A stretch of DNA of 64,000 nt from Bugulina stolonifera (Eukaryota > Bryozoa > Gymnolaemata > Cheilostomatida > Bugulidae): positions 18,926,700-18,990,699 of the forward strand of contig OW285191.1 of assembly GCA_935421135.1 (NCBI GenBank). The letters are read 5' to 3'. Position numbers and translations under genes: made by a program. Below, piece by piece: positions 45,229 to 59,800 of this stretch. The notes beneath the pieces are model-generated. The model was not told the DNA's origin. It did not search any database and saw only the letters and a list, made by a program, of their open reading frames with translations. Position 1 is the first letter of the stretch. Every line of letters starts with the position of its first letter.

Positions 45229-46371
45229 CTTTGTATAATAATCTCTACTACCTGGAAGAAGGGAAATAAAGGGCAAGTTATAGCTAATAATATAATAGTT
45301 ATTATATGTTATTATGTGTTGCGCATCAAGGCAGCAGAAACAGCAGCAGCAGCAGATCTATTATCCACTAAATCCCTCGAGTGGTAGGATTATATATCTA
45401 TCATCTCTCATAAAGTAATGGCTGGCCTTTCATAGTATAATCCACATCTAAAGAGTCAATTAACTTTGCATTGAGACTTTAAGTCTTTTTTCAAACTATA
45501 AACTACGACGTAGTAAGCTGTATTTCACTGTAGGTGTGGGTGAGCAGGTGGATGCTTTCTAAGTTGAATTGAAAAATATCAAGAAAATAGAACTTTTAAT
45601 GAAAATTGAATTGGTCTAACAGGATGAGTGTTTTCATTTTCACACACAGCACTGAGACATCATATAAGTATTATTATTCTATGCAACTAGAACTAAATAT
45701 CACTAGAATAAGAATTATAACAAAAGCTCAGTTAGCTGTGAAGGTATTGATATATTTTATGTTAAATGGTAAATCCAAAAGTTGCTACTTTACAAAAATC
45801 TTTAACGTTTCTGTAGGTTTTCTAGACTTGCTATGCCCAATTGCATTCTGTTTATATTTTATTTACAAAAAATAGGAAAATATTATATAGTACTAATTTC
45901 ATTCTATTATACTATTATTATTTTAATGTGACAACCTGAACCTGAACTTTCAACAGCAGTAAGTGAGTAACACCAATAGATTAGATGAACAGCTGAAGTT
46001 GAAATGCATAATTAATAATAAAATTGAGTTTCGTTTTTGGATAACACAATATTGACAACAAACTTTAAGTTGTAGATTAACGACACTGCTAGTTGTGACT
46101 GTCAGAAAATAGGCTTCGCCTGGTGGTGATCAGTTAAGTTAGTCAAGCCCAGATCTAATTTTGTTTTTACCAGACTGAGACTAGATTTTTGTTTGTAACA
46201 AAATTCTAAAAGCAACTGTGTTGCAAAATGAACATACAACACCCTTAATTAATGGTAAAAAAATCGAATATTAGTAAGTACTTACAACTTGAATTCTAAA
46301 TTTTGCAAAATAATTAATCCATTGATTGATTGATTCCTGTAAGCACAGCTACGTTGACCTTGGCTATATTC

Positions 46372-46383
46372 TGGCACGTGCCA
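46372..46383. promoter_or_regulatory. HES/E(spl)-type palindrome TGGCACGTGCCA (proximal)
   Basis: A perfect 12-bp palindrome identical to the published optimal site of HES5/HES7-type repressors (CACGTG core with GG..CC flanks). It lies about 86 bp upstream of the likely 5' UTR donor of Delta. Other bHLH factors (USF, Myc) also bind CACGTG. Confidence 0.55.
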
Positions 46384-46487
46384 TTCACTACTGATTGCAG
46401 AAGCTACTATCTAGCGAGTATATCTAAGCTAGTCATTTTAATTGGCCCTTGTAGGCAACCTAGGCTCTGATTGGCCAAGCAACACAA

Positions 46488-46499
46488 TGGCACGTGCCA
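46488..46499. promoter_or_regulatory. HES/E(spl)-type palindrome TGGCACGTGCCA (distal)
   Basis: A second identical 12-mer, 116 bp from the first, on the other side of the two CCAAT boxes. I noticed no other copy in the window. Confidence 0.55.
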
Positions 46500-47328
46500 T
46501 CAATGTACTAAGCACACAAAAGAGTGTGGCTATTATGACCGCTATAATACAACAATACAGTTCACCTGTATCAAATGAGGGCAGATATCCAGCAGCAAAC
46601 ATAAATATAAAATGTCAATTATGTAATACCAATTATTGCAATCTGGTAGGCATATTTCTGCTCCAACTTGGAACAGTCTTGTAGTTTCATGATGATGTTT
46701 CAGAAACACAACTCATAGCAGATTGTGATTGGACGCAGCTGCAGTGACTAGTGGACACCTGCCCAAGACATGCTTTGCAAGTACACTCTACTATCACAAA
46801 ACAAAAGAATAAAAACAATTCCTTTGACAAATGTTTCGGAATTCTCAGTTTATCCCATTGAAATTTTACACTAATTATTACTAATGTCTAATGTCAACAT
46901 GGAAAGTTGCACAAAATGTTGATGATTGCAGTATTTGAGGTGAAGTTTGTACAATGGAACAAACTCATCATTTTACAAATATGTTCGCTTGTCTACAAAT
47001 CGTTTGAAAAAGTGCTCTTTGTCAGCATTATTCAAAAATCAGTAAAAGTTTTAAATTTACAATTACTAGCACAACATATGGTTAAATGCATGAGATGTAA
47101 ACATAACCTTCATTATGATGCAAGCATATGGTGCTGTGTATCACAGTGATGTAAATCGTCTACCAGTTAAAATCTCTCAATGTTACTCCATGAATGAGTG
47201 AAACAGATCAAAGGGTTCACACATATGCTAAGGAATCATTTAATTGAAGTAAATTGTATTTAATTAAGCAATTGCTAATTCACCAAATAAATTTTAAAAC
47301 CAACTGTTTGGTTGCCAAATATCACCTG

Positions 47329-47793
47329 TTAATCAATTTGAAAGGATATGACAGAAAGAATGTGGAAACAGCGGTTTTGCAGTGAGAATAACGGAGACGA
47401 ACATTCTACCTGTCTAATGTTATCTACAAGTACTTCATTGTATGATGTACATGTAGGCCTACGATATGTAGCTCTAGTTAACTCAATATCTGGGGGAGAG
47501 GGTATAAGCGTACCCGTACCTTTATAAAATAACATCCTTCAAAACTAAAGCACTGTCTTGACTACATTGCATGTACTTGCCCCTGTATACACCCCTGTGT
47601 ATACCCCCTGTATACACCCCTGTATATGGGGACAGGTAGTGTGGCCTGCATACACAAACCCTATCAATTGGAGAGTGAAGTAGTTAGTGAGAGGAGCAGC
47701 TGCTGCTGTAGTATAGCTCTGCTTACCACACTCTAGCCTGACATATGCTCTATCTAAACCCCCAGTCAAATCAAGTGCTAAATCACTTGACAT
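47329..47793 (-). CDS. Candidate small two-exon gene, unknown function (~89 aa)
   Basis: Exon 1, 47793-47727, starts MSSDLALDLTGGLDRAYVR and ends at a good donor (TGTG|GTAAGC). Exon 2 from 47519 (acceptor TTTATAAAG, a weak pyrimidine tract) continues in phase with GTGTLIPSPPDIELTRA and stays open to a stop at 47329. A donor-like GTAGAA at about 47413 could instead lead to further exons towards Delta, where I found none. An E2F-like element lies just upstream of the ATG. I recognise no family; no signal peptide or membrane segment is seen. It might equally be chance, so confidence is low. Confidence 0.25.
47588..47630. repeat. Short tandem repeat GTATACACCCCT
   Basis: Roughly four copies of an 11-13 base unit, GTATACACCCCT, partly overlapping the intron of the candidate gene at 47.3-47.8 kb. 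Confidence 0.75.
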
Positions 47794-47801
47794 TTGTCAT
47801 G

Positions 47802-47813
47802 TTTTGGCGGGAC
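47802..47813. promoter_or_regulatory. E2F-like site TTTTGGCGGGAC
   Basis: A close match to the E2F consensus TTTSGCGS, placed nine bases upstream of the candidate ATG at 47793 (minus strand). CG-containing motifs are rare in this AT-rich region, which makes it conspicuous. A short upstream frame (ATG at 47800, five codons) precedes the candidate start. Confidence 0.35.
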
Positions 47814-47819
47814 TTGTTT

Positions 47820-50800
47820 GTGTTTTAAAAGTAAATTATTGCATCTGCGTGTAGGAGACTAGTGGAGATAATGTCAACCCTTTCCCATGGCAGAGTATGT
47901 GTACTAATTAGATGCTTTGTTTAAATAATATTATAAACAAATGTAAACTGCTCTTGTGCCACTGCTATATATAGTGTGTAACACGTCTGGCAGGAGAGTC
48001 ATGTGCCCTTACTACTACTGTACAGTATAATAATACTATGCTAGCTGTCACACTGGCACTACTATGCTCAAGATGGACAGCAGTACTGCATGATTGATAG
48101 TTTCATAAACAGCAGCTCTTCCTTTCTATGTGATTAAAATCATCAATTACTATAGTCTGCCCATTGTATTAAGTTTGTATTAAGACAATAGTATGCCAAT
48201 CAATCTTCTCTACATACAAAGTGTATCTATATACTGTATACACTGTAGGCCAGTAGAATAATGATTAGGATTATAATTGTTATTCTATATCGGAGATCTG
48301 GCATATTGCGCTCACAAAACATCGATAAAAACGGTTGGTGTGAATGGGAAATCAAAAAGCCAACATGTTACAGCAAACAGTACAGTTTGACATGTCAAGC
48401 CATTGTCAACATTGTTATAAATAGATGGCACTTGTATGTTATCTAGCTCTGCTTTCATTCCTTGTTTAGATGACAAGAATTGACTTTATAGCGTCGTTGT
48501 TTATGTACATCAGCACCCCTTGCTTTGCTTTAAATCTCCCTCCGCTATTTTACTTGTTTGTCTTACGCATATATAATGTATTGTTGGTTATAATTTGTGC
48601 AGTAGTTGCAGATGCAAAGCACAGCAAGTGACAAAAGGAGACAACTTCAAAGTCTTCTGCCATTAACCTAAGTGTTTTTATGGCATGTTGGTGAAGTGTG
48701 CTGACAGGTTGCAGGCAGTGACAAGCACATGACACTGCATGTCACTAGACATCCTTCTAAACACACACACTTTTAGGCTGCATATATTGACCAGTCAAGT
48801 CTACTCCAGTTTATTGTATGTTAATTGGAGAGAATAGAATAGAGGGGTGTTGAGGATACATTCAGAGATGGGTATCAATGTCATATTACCCATTAGCAAT
48901 CAACTAGTATAGTATAGTGTACACAATGTATACAATGTATAATAGTGTAGGAGCAGCACATGGGGAGGGCAGCTTGGCACTATATGTAGCAGATGTGCAC
49001 CTCAGGTTAAGAGTCCGGTAGAACGTGCAGATGGAGATGCTAACCTTACTGGGAACCATACAGCTTGATTACACACAGATAATGCTAGACTACCACCCAT
49101 GACAGGTTTGTGCAGGTGCTATGGCCTCATAAACACCAGTAATTACTACTTCCCCTGCCAAACTTACTCCACAGCTTAATGCACCTCAACCATTAAACAC
49201 CCATTAAACGTTTTGAAAAATGATATCAAGTTAAGTGTGAAAATGATGATCTGCTCCGTTAAGTGGCAGATGCAGTAACTGAAGCAGAGAGAGGGTGGAG
49301 AGCAAAAACTGGTGATGGTGTGACTTGACGACACATTGCAAGTGGTTTCCACCTCTGACATCATCTGTTTATCCACTTATCAAATCAGCTCTTACATGAG
49401 ATTACCTCAAATCTATCTCAATTATCAACTCCAACTAAGCTAATGGAAGGTAGAATCTATCTCACCTTTTACAGTTGTCGCTGTATTTCATAATATGTTG
49501 TATATCTTGTTTGTCCTTAAACACCTCTGTTGATTACCTCAGTTTTTCTGAAGTAGATGAAATCTACAGAATAAAGTAGAGAAGCTGTGAGCTCTCTCAT
49601 CAGAATATACTTAATAAACTACTTATTAGCTCCACCAGTCTCACTACCATCTCCCAAATGTTATATGTTGTGTTATAATTATCATTTGTATACAATAAAA
49701 TAAACACACACTTATGGAGAGGGAGGAGATTGGTCTAGACCAGCATAGTGTGGGGAGACTCCATTCTATACTCAACATATGAGTGTCTATTGTTATATAA
49801 ATACTTCATCATAGATCTATTTATTATCAGAATGGGGTCGGGATAAATAAAGCTATACATATGGTAGAAAAGTTACATTTAATTTTAATAAAATAACAAA
49901 GAGACAGATGACTAGTTGGTGCACAAGGTGCTTGCAAAGTTGTCTATCTACTTGTTAAATAATCTATTGGATAAAAGTTATTTATTTTCCCATGGTCTCA
50001 ACAAGTTAGCCACACATTCGTGCAACTAGCAGCAATTTTCAAGTAAATAAGCTATAGGATATATATTGACATAGGTAACAAGTGCAAACATACTCTGTTT
50101 GACCATAATATTGTTCTTTTTTTAATTTACTTTAAGTACATGCTTGCTGGTAGTGTTATAACTAGGCAAGCTACTGCCTGCTATCACGTTACAGGTATAT
50201 GCAGCATGTTTGGTGGCAGGTATCTACAGAAAATAAGTGCAAAATTCCCTATTACTACAATATGTAAATATCTAGAAGGATAACATAGTGTCATTAGCTG
50301 CAATGGTGCTGCTACATTAATGACACTCTGTTCAAGGTGTCTGCCCATCTTGTGTTGACATTTTATACAAGGTGCACACTAACTCATTGGTAGAGGGAAT
50401 GCTGCCACAAACTACACTGCACATGCGCTAAGTAAAATAGTCTACTACAATGAGAAATCTCTCTTATAGAGAAATGTGACAGTGCGGAAGTTATCCCCTC
50501 TCTGCACATTCATTGTTTACATTGCAGACAATAGTATCCAAATTTACACAATAAATTACCAGGCCTGTAATGAGTTGTATGGATATGCAGGTATCGGCCA
50601 TTATAGCCAACAATTCAGAACAAAAGAGGATCATATTTCAAAAAATACGTATAACAGGAGATAACCAATCTACTAATTAGAACTGTTTCATGTTATGAGA
50701 GATGTATGTACAGGTAAAGATATCCTACTAATGCTTTACAATTCGTAATGAGATGTAGCGGTATACACTATTACTTTGATTTCTTAGATATAAGTGTGTG

Positions 50801-53800
50801 AATTTGTGTGACTTTGTTTGTTATCAAATATGCACATCTTTGATTAACCAAGGTAGTAGGTGCTAGTAATAGACATGCCATTGTCCTTAGCAACATCTAC
50901 TTAAGGAACATGCAACATTCCCATACGCTAGTCACTACAGGCTGTATTGACTAACTAGCTAACTAACTACATGTACATGTACATGTCCCCTTATGAACAG
51001 GAAACAGTTTATACATAGTCTACATGTCCTCGTCAAGTATTGTAGCACATACGAGTCGTGTAAATGTGCAGGTATTCGCAGCCATCGAGATGGTATTACA
51101 ATCAACTAGTCTAGTGAATAGACAGTATGGTACATATAGACCTAGTAGTTCCATTCCTTAGACTACACTAATAATCAGCCTGCTTGGATTACCACTACCT
51201 CTATGTCTACCAATAAAATGCAGCATGCATGGAAATGAACATGAAATTGGAGTTTTCCCCTCTCAATACTATGTTCTGTTGAGAGTTGTCTGCACAACTT
51301 TCAGGTGCTAATATTTCACTGCAGCACTCACTGGGCCTGGCACCAGCTACGTTGAATACCAGAATGTAAAAATATTTCAACAAGAAGGATATAAAAATTA
51401 ATTTTTAAATATTTTACAGCTATTAAATTGAATGTTCAACATCTGCAAGTACTTGATGTGATGGCACCGTGTAGTAGACCACTCAAGCCAAGTACTAACT
51501 AGGGAATAACCAACCAGTGCCCTACCACCCCTAACCAAGTATGTACCAGCTCTCTCTCTCTCTCTCTGACAGTTCCGTAGCTACCTAATTCTCTCACATA
51601 ACGTCTTACGTAAGGTCTAAGGTTTTATTTCTCATAAATAATCTGATAGGATGCAGCTGTGTGACTGTGGCTAAGTCCATGTAATATAACTAACCATCAC
51701 AGCTAATATGATTAGTATAATAGGAGATGTACGTTATATATCCATCTCTAGGTTGTGCTAATCTCTAACCCATCAACAGCTGCTTGCCTTACCAACACGG
51801 TGTATATGTCATGTCTCCATGGCAACTAACCTTGTCCAATTTCATTATTTTACGTCATTTATCATAATTATTCACATCAAATTCTATGTACGTCTGAAAG
51901 ATTGGCTAAGGACCTGCTGCTGCTGTCTAACCAATGGGCCATTCGAGGTCACATGATCTTTAGATGGAATGTCACTGCTATGACCTTAACATAGCATTGA
52001 GATGAATTGCTATGGTTAAGTAAAATTTAGAGAATTACATCTACTAGTAGCTGCAATTATGAATTCAACGAGATCTAACTAGTCAGTTGTACACTGGAGC
52101 TGGAAGGTTATGTTTTGGTGTATATTTTGGTGTATAATAGTTATTTAGTAGCATTTTAGATGTCCGTGGGAAGAAAGTGGAAGGTATGTGGCTTATCCAC
52201 TTCTACACTCAATATAAATATAACAGTACCAAGATAAACACAGTGTATGTGGTACACACACTGCCGAATATAGAGAATTTGGATACCATACACACAGATT
52301 ATATCTAAATATCATGAGAAAATGCAAAATGTCGTTTAGCACCCAAAAACATGGTTATACACTTTCTGATGTGAGATAATAATGTCTGCGTTGGAAACCG
52401 ACTTGCAATCCCATGATTATAATAATAATATTATAGCAATATTCTTGGGCTGGTATACACTCTAGTTGAGGGAGTTATGCTCTCAGTGTGTTATAATTCA
52501 TTGCAGCCGAAAGACATTTTCATCTAACTGTCTTTTTACAAACAAGTGTTAGACTAGCCGAGGAGGAGGGAATCAGTTGTTGTATGTTATGACTATCACT
52601 AGTATCATTAATCTATTTAATGTCAACCGTAACTAGTCAAAACATAAATAATCCCAAGCAACTTGTGCATGCTTAAACATGGAGCTCATTATTTCTATAT
52701 AAATATGGATATGGGTATTGAGGTGACAATTAATATTACATCACTGTGGATGAACAACTGTGCACACCTGCCCCCACCAGATGTGCAGACTGTTACACCA
52801 GTTCCTGAACCTCTTCTTGGAGAGCCAGCCGAAGCCTATAGTTTAGCCTGGGTTTTAACCTGTTTATAAGAATTGGTCTGTCGGTGGCCAACTACCCACC
52901 CTGTCATTACTAGGTAAGACTTAAAACTAAGACTAGTCACAGACAAACTTCCATTTTATTGAACTAATAAACAGTACTTTACTTACCGTAGTAGGAAGAT
53001 TGGCTTGTCAAGGAATCCCTTATACTACAGTTTATATCCAGGTAGGGGATGGGTAGAGATCTACGTGTTAAACACTAACACCTGAAAGTACCAGAAATAA
53101 TAAAATGGAAACTGGTGGGTGATTACAGAGTGGGAGTTGATCTCCTAATAATTCTGTCTCAGCATCAAGTGATAAGCCCAGATCAGCATAGAATTTCCTT
53201 AATATGTATACATATTATACATATATACATGTACACTGCACATATACAATTCTCATTTATTAGCCAAATAAAACATTTGTACTGCCTAGAGATGGCTTAC
53301 ATCACCAGCAGTAGCAGGCAGCGGGCCAGAGGGTGTGGTTAACATAATCACAATTTAGCAGAAATAATAACAGATATGATTGTTATATTGAATACATATT
53401 ATAGGGTGCTTGTCACCATTTAAAATTATGTGATTTAATATTTGAGCTGCAGCAGACCAGATATGGTATGTCAATGCCTTGCAGTGACACAAGTTCTAAC
53501 GTTGGATACATTTAACAGGAACTGGAGTGATGGTTATACATGGGAGCACAACGACTATATCACTTCAGTAATATCATTAATCAAACCTAAACACATTAAA
53601 TACAAGATTTGTATAATGATGGGAAAATATCCATTACACATCAGGGGAGGCGACTCCTGCCAGCATAAACAGGTGAAGGCAAGTAGTACATTTGGGTAAT
53701 GAATCAAGTGAATACTGTCTGTATATCAGGTGCTTTAGGATCAGACTAAAATATTGCTTGTAATAAAATATGTTATAAAAGTGATTCGTATGTTTAGATT

Positions 53801-56800
53801 AGAAGCTACTGGGTAGCACAATGTATTATGATGAACCTATCATACACAACGAATGCATATTATACATGTACATGTGCATGCATACTGTATACTGTATGTG
53901 TATATGTACATGTATAATACTGTATGTGTATATGTACTCTGTCTACATCTCTCATTCCTGATTGCCAACTTGATTTCAAACTGTTTCACAGCTAATTAGA
54001 CAAAATGCAATGCATTGTACAAACTGCTGTATTATTGTTTGTGTAGCTTGTTATATAGCATAATAAAGATTATATTGTATAACACTGGAATGCCTACACC
54101 ATCCATTACCTTGTATATATCATGTCATCTTGTGGTCTATACACCCATTCACTTAATATAAATCCCTTGATATGTTTAAAAGTGTGAGAAAAACTGTGAG
54201 ATGTCTTTATGTCAAGGATAACTATTGTAAGAATGTATGTATTAATTACATTCCCTTCTTTTCACCAAAATACTGATTCATTTGGCCAAAGGCTATATCT
54301 AACACAGTTTGCTAATCACAGGTGATAATTGAAATATGTAGCAAGTAGAAACCTCTCTGTAGCCTTAGTCATCTAGATAAGGCAGCACGAGAACAAGAAT
54401 GGGACTGCATGGTTAACCGATGGAGCCAAAGTTATAGTTTGGCTTGGAGCTTGGACCAGAATTTTTCTAAGGTTTATATATTTATGTCATTTCTGCTGCC
54501 AAGCTGGGAGCATTGATTTCCTTAGCCACTGTGCCTAACAGTAAATCAAGTTATATGGGATTAGAACATAGGCTAAGTGTGCCTAGAAGGCCTGGATTGA
54601 ATTTAACTAGCACCAGAAATTAATATCCAACTATGGCATCATTTAATCAAGTGTGCAAGCTAATGCCATCTAGTTTTAATGACTTTTGATATAATGATTA
54701 CATCATCATTTATTTCAAACCATCTCTAACTTTGACACCAAAGAGTACTTTTCATGTAGCACGGCTCTCTGTCACCAACCAATAATATCTCATTTTAAAA
54801 ATTTAAATTAGTATAGTCACTCTAAAAATTCCAAATTTTTCCAAGTTGGAATAATTTTGTTTGTGAGTTAAACCCGGCGTTACATGATGGTGGAAGAGAA
54901 TTTACATGTATTAGTAGTTAGTTAGTGTATCCAGAAGTGAACCTAGGTCCTTGGCCAAGGTATAGATTTGATGCTATACTGCCTCTTTGTGGAAAGCACA
55001 AGTATTCTAATTAATTACTTAAAACATCCCTAACAATTTGCTAATTTACAAAAGTCTTAAAGCAATAAAGTTTTTTATTTTCCCATTAAGTAAATTAAAT
55101 ATTATATGGAATCACTTGAGCTGAGAAGACGTAGATGTACTCAATCAGTACTTGTTCTCAATAACCCACAGATTACACTTCTCGATTAATTGATATTTGA
55201 ATGTAATTGGTGATAACGACCCGAGGCAGCTGCAGCTCTACTGCTGCACATGCATATTTTATATGAATTTTTTAATTTGTTTGTATTCATTACGTAGGTC
55301 ATTTAAGGCTTAAGCCTACTCCTAAATTAATAGGCGAGGTAATAGGATGGTTGGCCGATGTTCCATCTCACAGTTATATATGTATTACATACATCGGCTA
55401 ATTAAGTCCTTTTATTTTGTTTAACGTATTGTGAGATTTGTTTAGCTTTCAAGTGACAAGCCGATAGTGATCTGTATTGTCAGCCTGCACCGTAGGGTGT
55501 TCAAATGTGTCAAACCATCAACACCTAACAAAAGCCTCTTGGACCAATGAATTATAAATTCATCAATTCTAAAATATAAAATGGAGTAAGTTCCCACAGT
55601 TCCCACTTTACTAGGTAGGAGTATACCCTACTCGAACACTTCACTCCTAACAACCACCTTCACAAGAATTGCAGTTGAATAAGGACTAGGAGAGGGAGGC
55701 AACTGCTGCTCAGATATAGGAAACTGTCAGTTTGGCCCAATGACTAACTCGTGTGACTCTATCTTGACAACCAAGATTGTTAGTATATTTACTAACGTAC
55801 AGATGGAAAGATATCATTTAAACAGTTCCCTATCAGATAGCCTATACATAGACCACTTCCAGGAATATCTCTTAACAATATTTTGATGATTTTATTAACT
55901 GGCTCCCTAAACACATTCATACTCTTCATGAAAAGTAAGTTGTGAAATTTACATGTACATATTTGTGATAAGTACCATTCGCTAGCGTCAACAACGACAT
56001 GTACATGTACATCGACCTATCTTATCATTAGCAATCAGTCACAGTGCACAGATTCAACACCAAGATTTTAACATTTTTTTCACAATGAAAAAATACCCTT
56101 TGAGCAGTATTGCCAGTTTCCCATGAGATTTGAGCACATAAATCATTCACGCACAATTTATCAACGTTGACACTTTGGTGAAGCTGTAGCAGAGCTAAGC
56201 ATTAGAGTAAAGTCGGCAGGAATAGAATAACATCTTATAATACAAAGCTTGCCAAACGATAATTCCGCTATTTCCCTAGTTACTCAATTAATTGCATAAA
56301 TTAACAAACAAAATTGATATTAAAATAATATTCAAGAAAATTCAACGAGGACTCCTGCCTACAAATGGTAGTTTACAGTGCAGTGTAGTTGTTATAAAAC
56401 GGTATAAGCACATGTATTTTCATTCCATTGAAAAGTGGTTGGTTGTAGGGAACTATGCTGATGAAGTAAAATGGAAGGATGTAAAACTAACATAAATATT
56501 CATAAATATGTTCCCAAATGTAGGTGAGTCAGTTTGCTGAAGTATCTTATTGAGATAGTACACATTGTAAAAGTGCGAATGCATGTACGTTGCTAACGGC
56601 GTGTGAAATCAAACAACACTTGTTTAAACACTACTTGAGCGGTACTACAAGGTCTTGCCATCACTAGATGAGATTCCTCGTATAAAAATATGTCCAATGA
56701 TTGTCTAAAGAATTTAACTGGCAAGTGCAAAAGCTAGCACACGACCCGCCTATCATCTTCGTGAGAAAAGAGGTGAGTTTCAAGTCTTTGAAAGAGGGTC

Positions 56801-59800
56801 ATTACAATAGGTATTACGCAGTCATCGTGATGTGTGATTGAATAGAGCGTATGATTATGCTCATGTTTGTTTTGTGTATACACTGAGTATATTAATAGTC
56901 AAGGAAAATGTTAGGAAAAGGAGGAGGTTGAAGAAAGTTGATGCTGCTGCTACTGGTTTCCTGGATGGAAGCCAGTTTGGTTTATAAATTATGCACTTTG
57001 AGGCAGGTCTAGGAAACCTGCATAAATGTGGAATAATTATTCAAAGTAGGGCTCCACATTTTCAGGTAGGTATGCAGTGAGCAGAAGCTTTGGCAACTTG
57101 ATTGATAAACATGTCACCAAATGCGACGCCAACTTTATTCAAAGGGTTTTCCATGCTTCCTGTGGCCTGCGGTGATATTGGCCAAAGTGCATGAGTCAGC
57201 AACTCCCACCGCTAACAGTACAATCTTAGTAACATATATGTGGAATAGAGGTGTTTTTCCTTATGGAACTGCGAAACAAATTGAATCAGTTGAAGTGATG
57301 GGAAAGGGCTTGATTTCTAAGTGAATAACCACAAATCCTCATTGCGTGCAGCTAAGCAATATATGCAGCTGAGGGATTAGCGAATACTTAAGTGATGAGA
57401 GGCTGGATGATGGGGTGGCTAGGCCATCTATATATATCAAGAATATCATGTAGGCCTATAGAGATCCTCTATGTAAAACGTAAGTAGTTCAAAAATTCAA
57501 CGTATCAATTTTAGCAGAGTAGGGGGAGGGGTGGGGGAAGCGGTAAAACCTACATCTAGACTAGGGCACATGTCCCTACAATCATGACTTCCTGACAGTG
57601 TTGGCTGCATGCAGAAGCACAGACCTAGAGTGAGGCTGATAATTTATGTTCTAATGGTTATAATTAAGGCTAAGCAAGGTTCTAAGGCTATATGTGCAGA
57701 ACATGAGTCTAATTTGTATCCAGTCTGTATGCTGGTTCTTCTGTCAGTCATGTAGTAGGTATGAGACATGTACATGTCAGCATGACAATCATGGGTGGGT
57801 GCAGTAAATATAAGACAGCAAATTAAAAAATAATTATTCTATTTTTTTATATTGTCAGCATGATGTGCTTACCAGCTGTGACTCATGGTGAATATGGATT
57901 AGTCAGCTGCCAATGTCACACTGCCTCTATTTCATATTTAATTTAAATATCATTCTATTGTTATACTATTTATATTGTTTACACCCAGATCTATAACTAT
58001 TGTATCATAAGCACTTTACTTTGGGCACACTGTTGTTTGATAATATCATCATAGTCCCTTTTGAAGTCATAAAATAGCCAGTTGATTGGTGATAACAAAG
58101 ACCAAGTTCAATTCATTCAAAGTACTGAAAATACATAAATGAAATTAAAATACCAAAGTATTGTTTTATATAAGATTTGCATGCATTTGGTTAGTTGTAT
58201 AAATACATTACCACATGTAGGAGTGTGGAATTGGGGGGGGGGGGGGCAAACATAAGGTCGGCATAATAAATAACACCACAAATTAAATAGAAGAAAAGTT
58301 ATAGACTTTTAAATTTGCATTTTAAATAATGAGACAATTTGATTTCCCACGCCTTCAATTCAATTATTATTCAAGACGTTGAGAAAGCAAAGCAATTCCT
58401 TCAATGTACAATGCTGTAACCAAGCCCATTGCGAGGATATTGCAGCCTCCTTATAAAAAGTACTCTGTACACAAAGTTTACCCTTGTTAGCAGCCAATAA
58501 CAGCACAGCTTACAAAGCTAGTGTCAGCAAAGTTTACACATTATATTATAGCTCAACCTTTAGAACACTGCTTGTTTTTGTTACAATCTGCTAGCGTAGA
58601 GCTCGGCTCCTCTGTGCTAAGGAGTTGCAATGTTGGTGACACATTTTTTGCATGAGAGGCAAAATAATGTTTAGTTGACCCAGTGGCGGATTATGTGTAT
58701 TTTCTCTTCACTAATTATAGAACCAACTTCTTATACAATCATTGCAAAATTTGTATTTTTGACCAGCACAGGATGCTGGTGTTTATAAAAGTATCAGGTC
58801 GGTGAATACATGTGGACTATACTTTCCGCCTTTGCCATTCCATACTATTCCATACTGGCAGAGCTATCTCTATATCTACTGTTCTACCTATACTAAATAC
58901 TGATTTATCATAAGCACTTGTTCAACTGTAAAATAAATGCTGTTTGGATGATCATTTGAAGACCAAATCGTAATGGTTTCTTCAAGAAGGCTATTGATTA
59001 GTGAATCAACTAGAATAGTTACACTAGTATCCCTCGAGACTAACCAAGACAATACCTAACTTGATTTAACAGGAAGTGCTGGTCTGCCGATGAACTGAAA
59101 TGCCTCTTCCTATTGCTTCTCCAGTTTCCAAAGTTATAGATTACATCTATTCCACTAGACGTGAGAACCTCATTCTCTCATTCTCGGGACAATTTTTAAA
59201 ACGAGAAGTGAATTATCAACTTATAAACTATTCTTGGAAAGGAATAGTATTATATCTGTTAAGTAAATACCCCGTTTTATAAGAAAACTAAAGAGTAAAC
59301 AGTCAACTACTGGCCTATTTATATAATCTACATGGCTGGCGTTCTATTCAAATTTTTCCTATCATTGTTTTGACTTTAAAAGTTGATATGCAGATTATTG
59401 TCAAGTGGTTCTCACACATGTCTCTGTATATATTGCAGTAACAGTCGATTGAGTCAACAGTATTACTCAGTCGAGTGTTTGTATGTTTGTAAACCAGGCA
59501 ATCTGCTGCCTCATTCCTCATTATACACAGCTGCTTAAAACACAGCAATTAACATTTTTTTAATTAAAAGAGATAAATGTGCATTCTTATATAATGAACA
59601 CATTTTATTAAATGTATGAATTGATTGGGCCAGCACCTGGGGGTACTGATCAGTTTACCTAACTAGTAAAAACCTTAATTGACAAATGTGCTAAATATAT
59701 GAAGATTTTCCAATGTTATTTTCCATGCAGCCTACTGACAATTAAAGTTTACGAGAGCTAGAGGTATCGACTTACACAGCTAGTGATATTATATACACAC

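Larger units (their letters stand above)
46286..46500 (-). promoter_or_regulatory. Inferred Delta promoter and 5' non-coding exon
   Basis: Upstream of the Delta start an acceptor lies 22 bases before the ATG (TTCTTCCAG, exon from 45251). The best partner donor is AAGTT|GTAAGT at 46286, giving a 5' UTR intron of about 1.03 kb. Just upstream of that donor, minus-strand CCAAT boxes (GGCCAATCAG at 46467-46476; GGGCCAATT at 46440-46448) lie between two HES-type palindromes. No TATA box is obvious. The transcription start is not determined. Confidence 0.45.

Noticed and set aside
52663..52869. 68-codon Pro-rich frame as a gene
   Set aside because: No homology, splice context or codon pattern distinguishes it from background.
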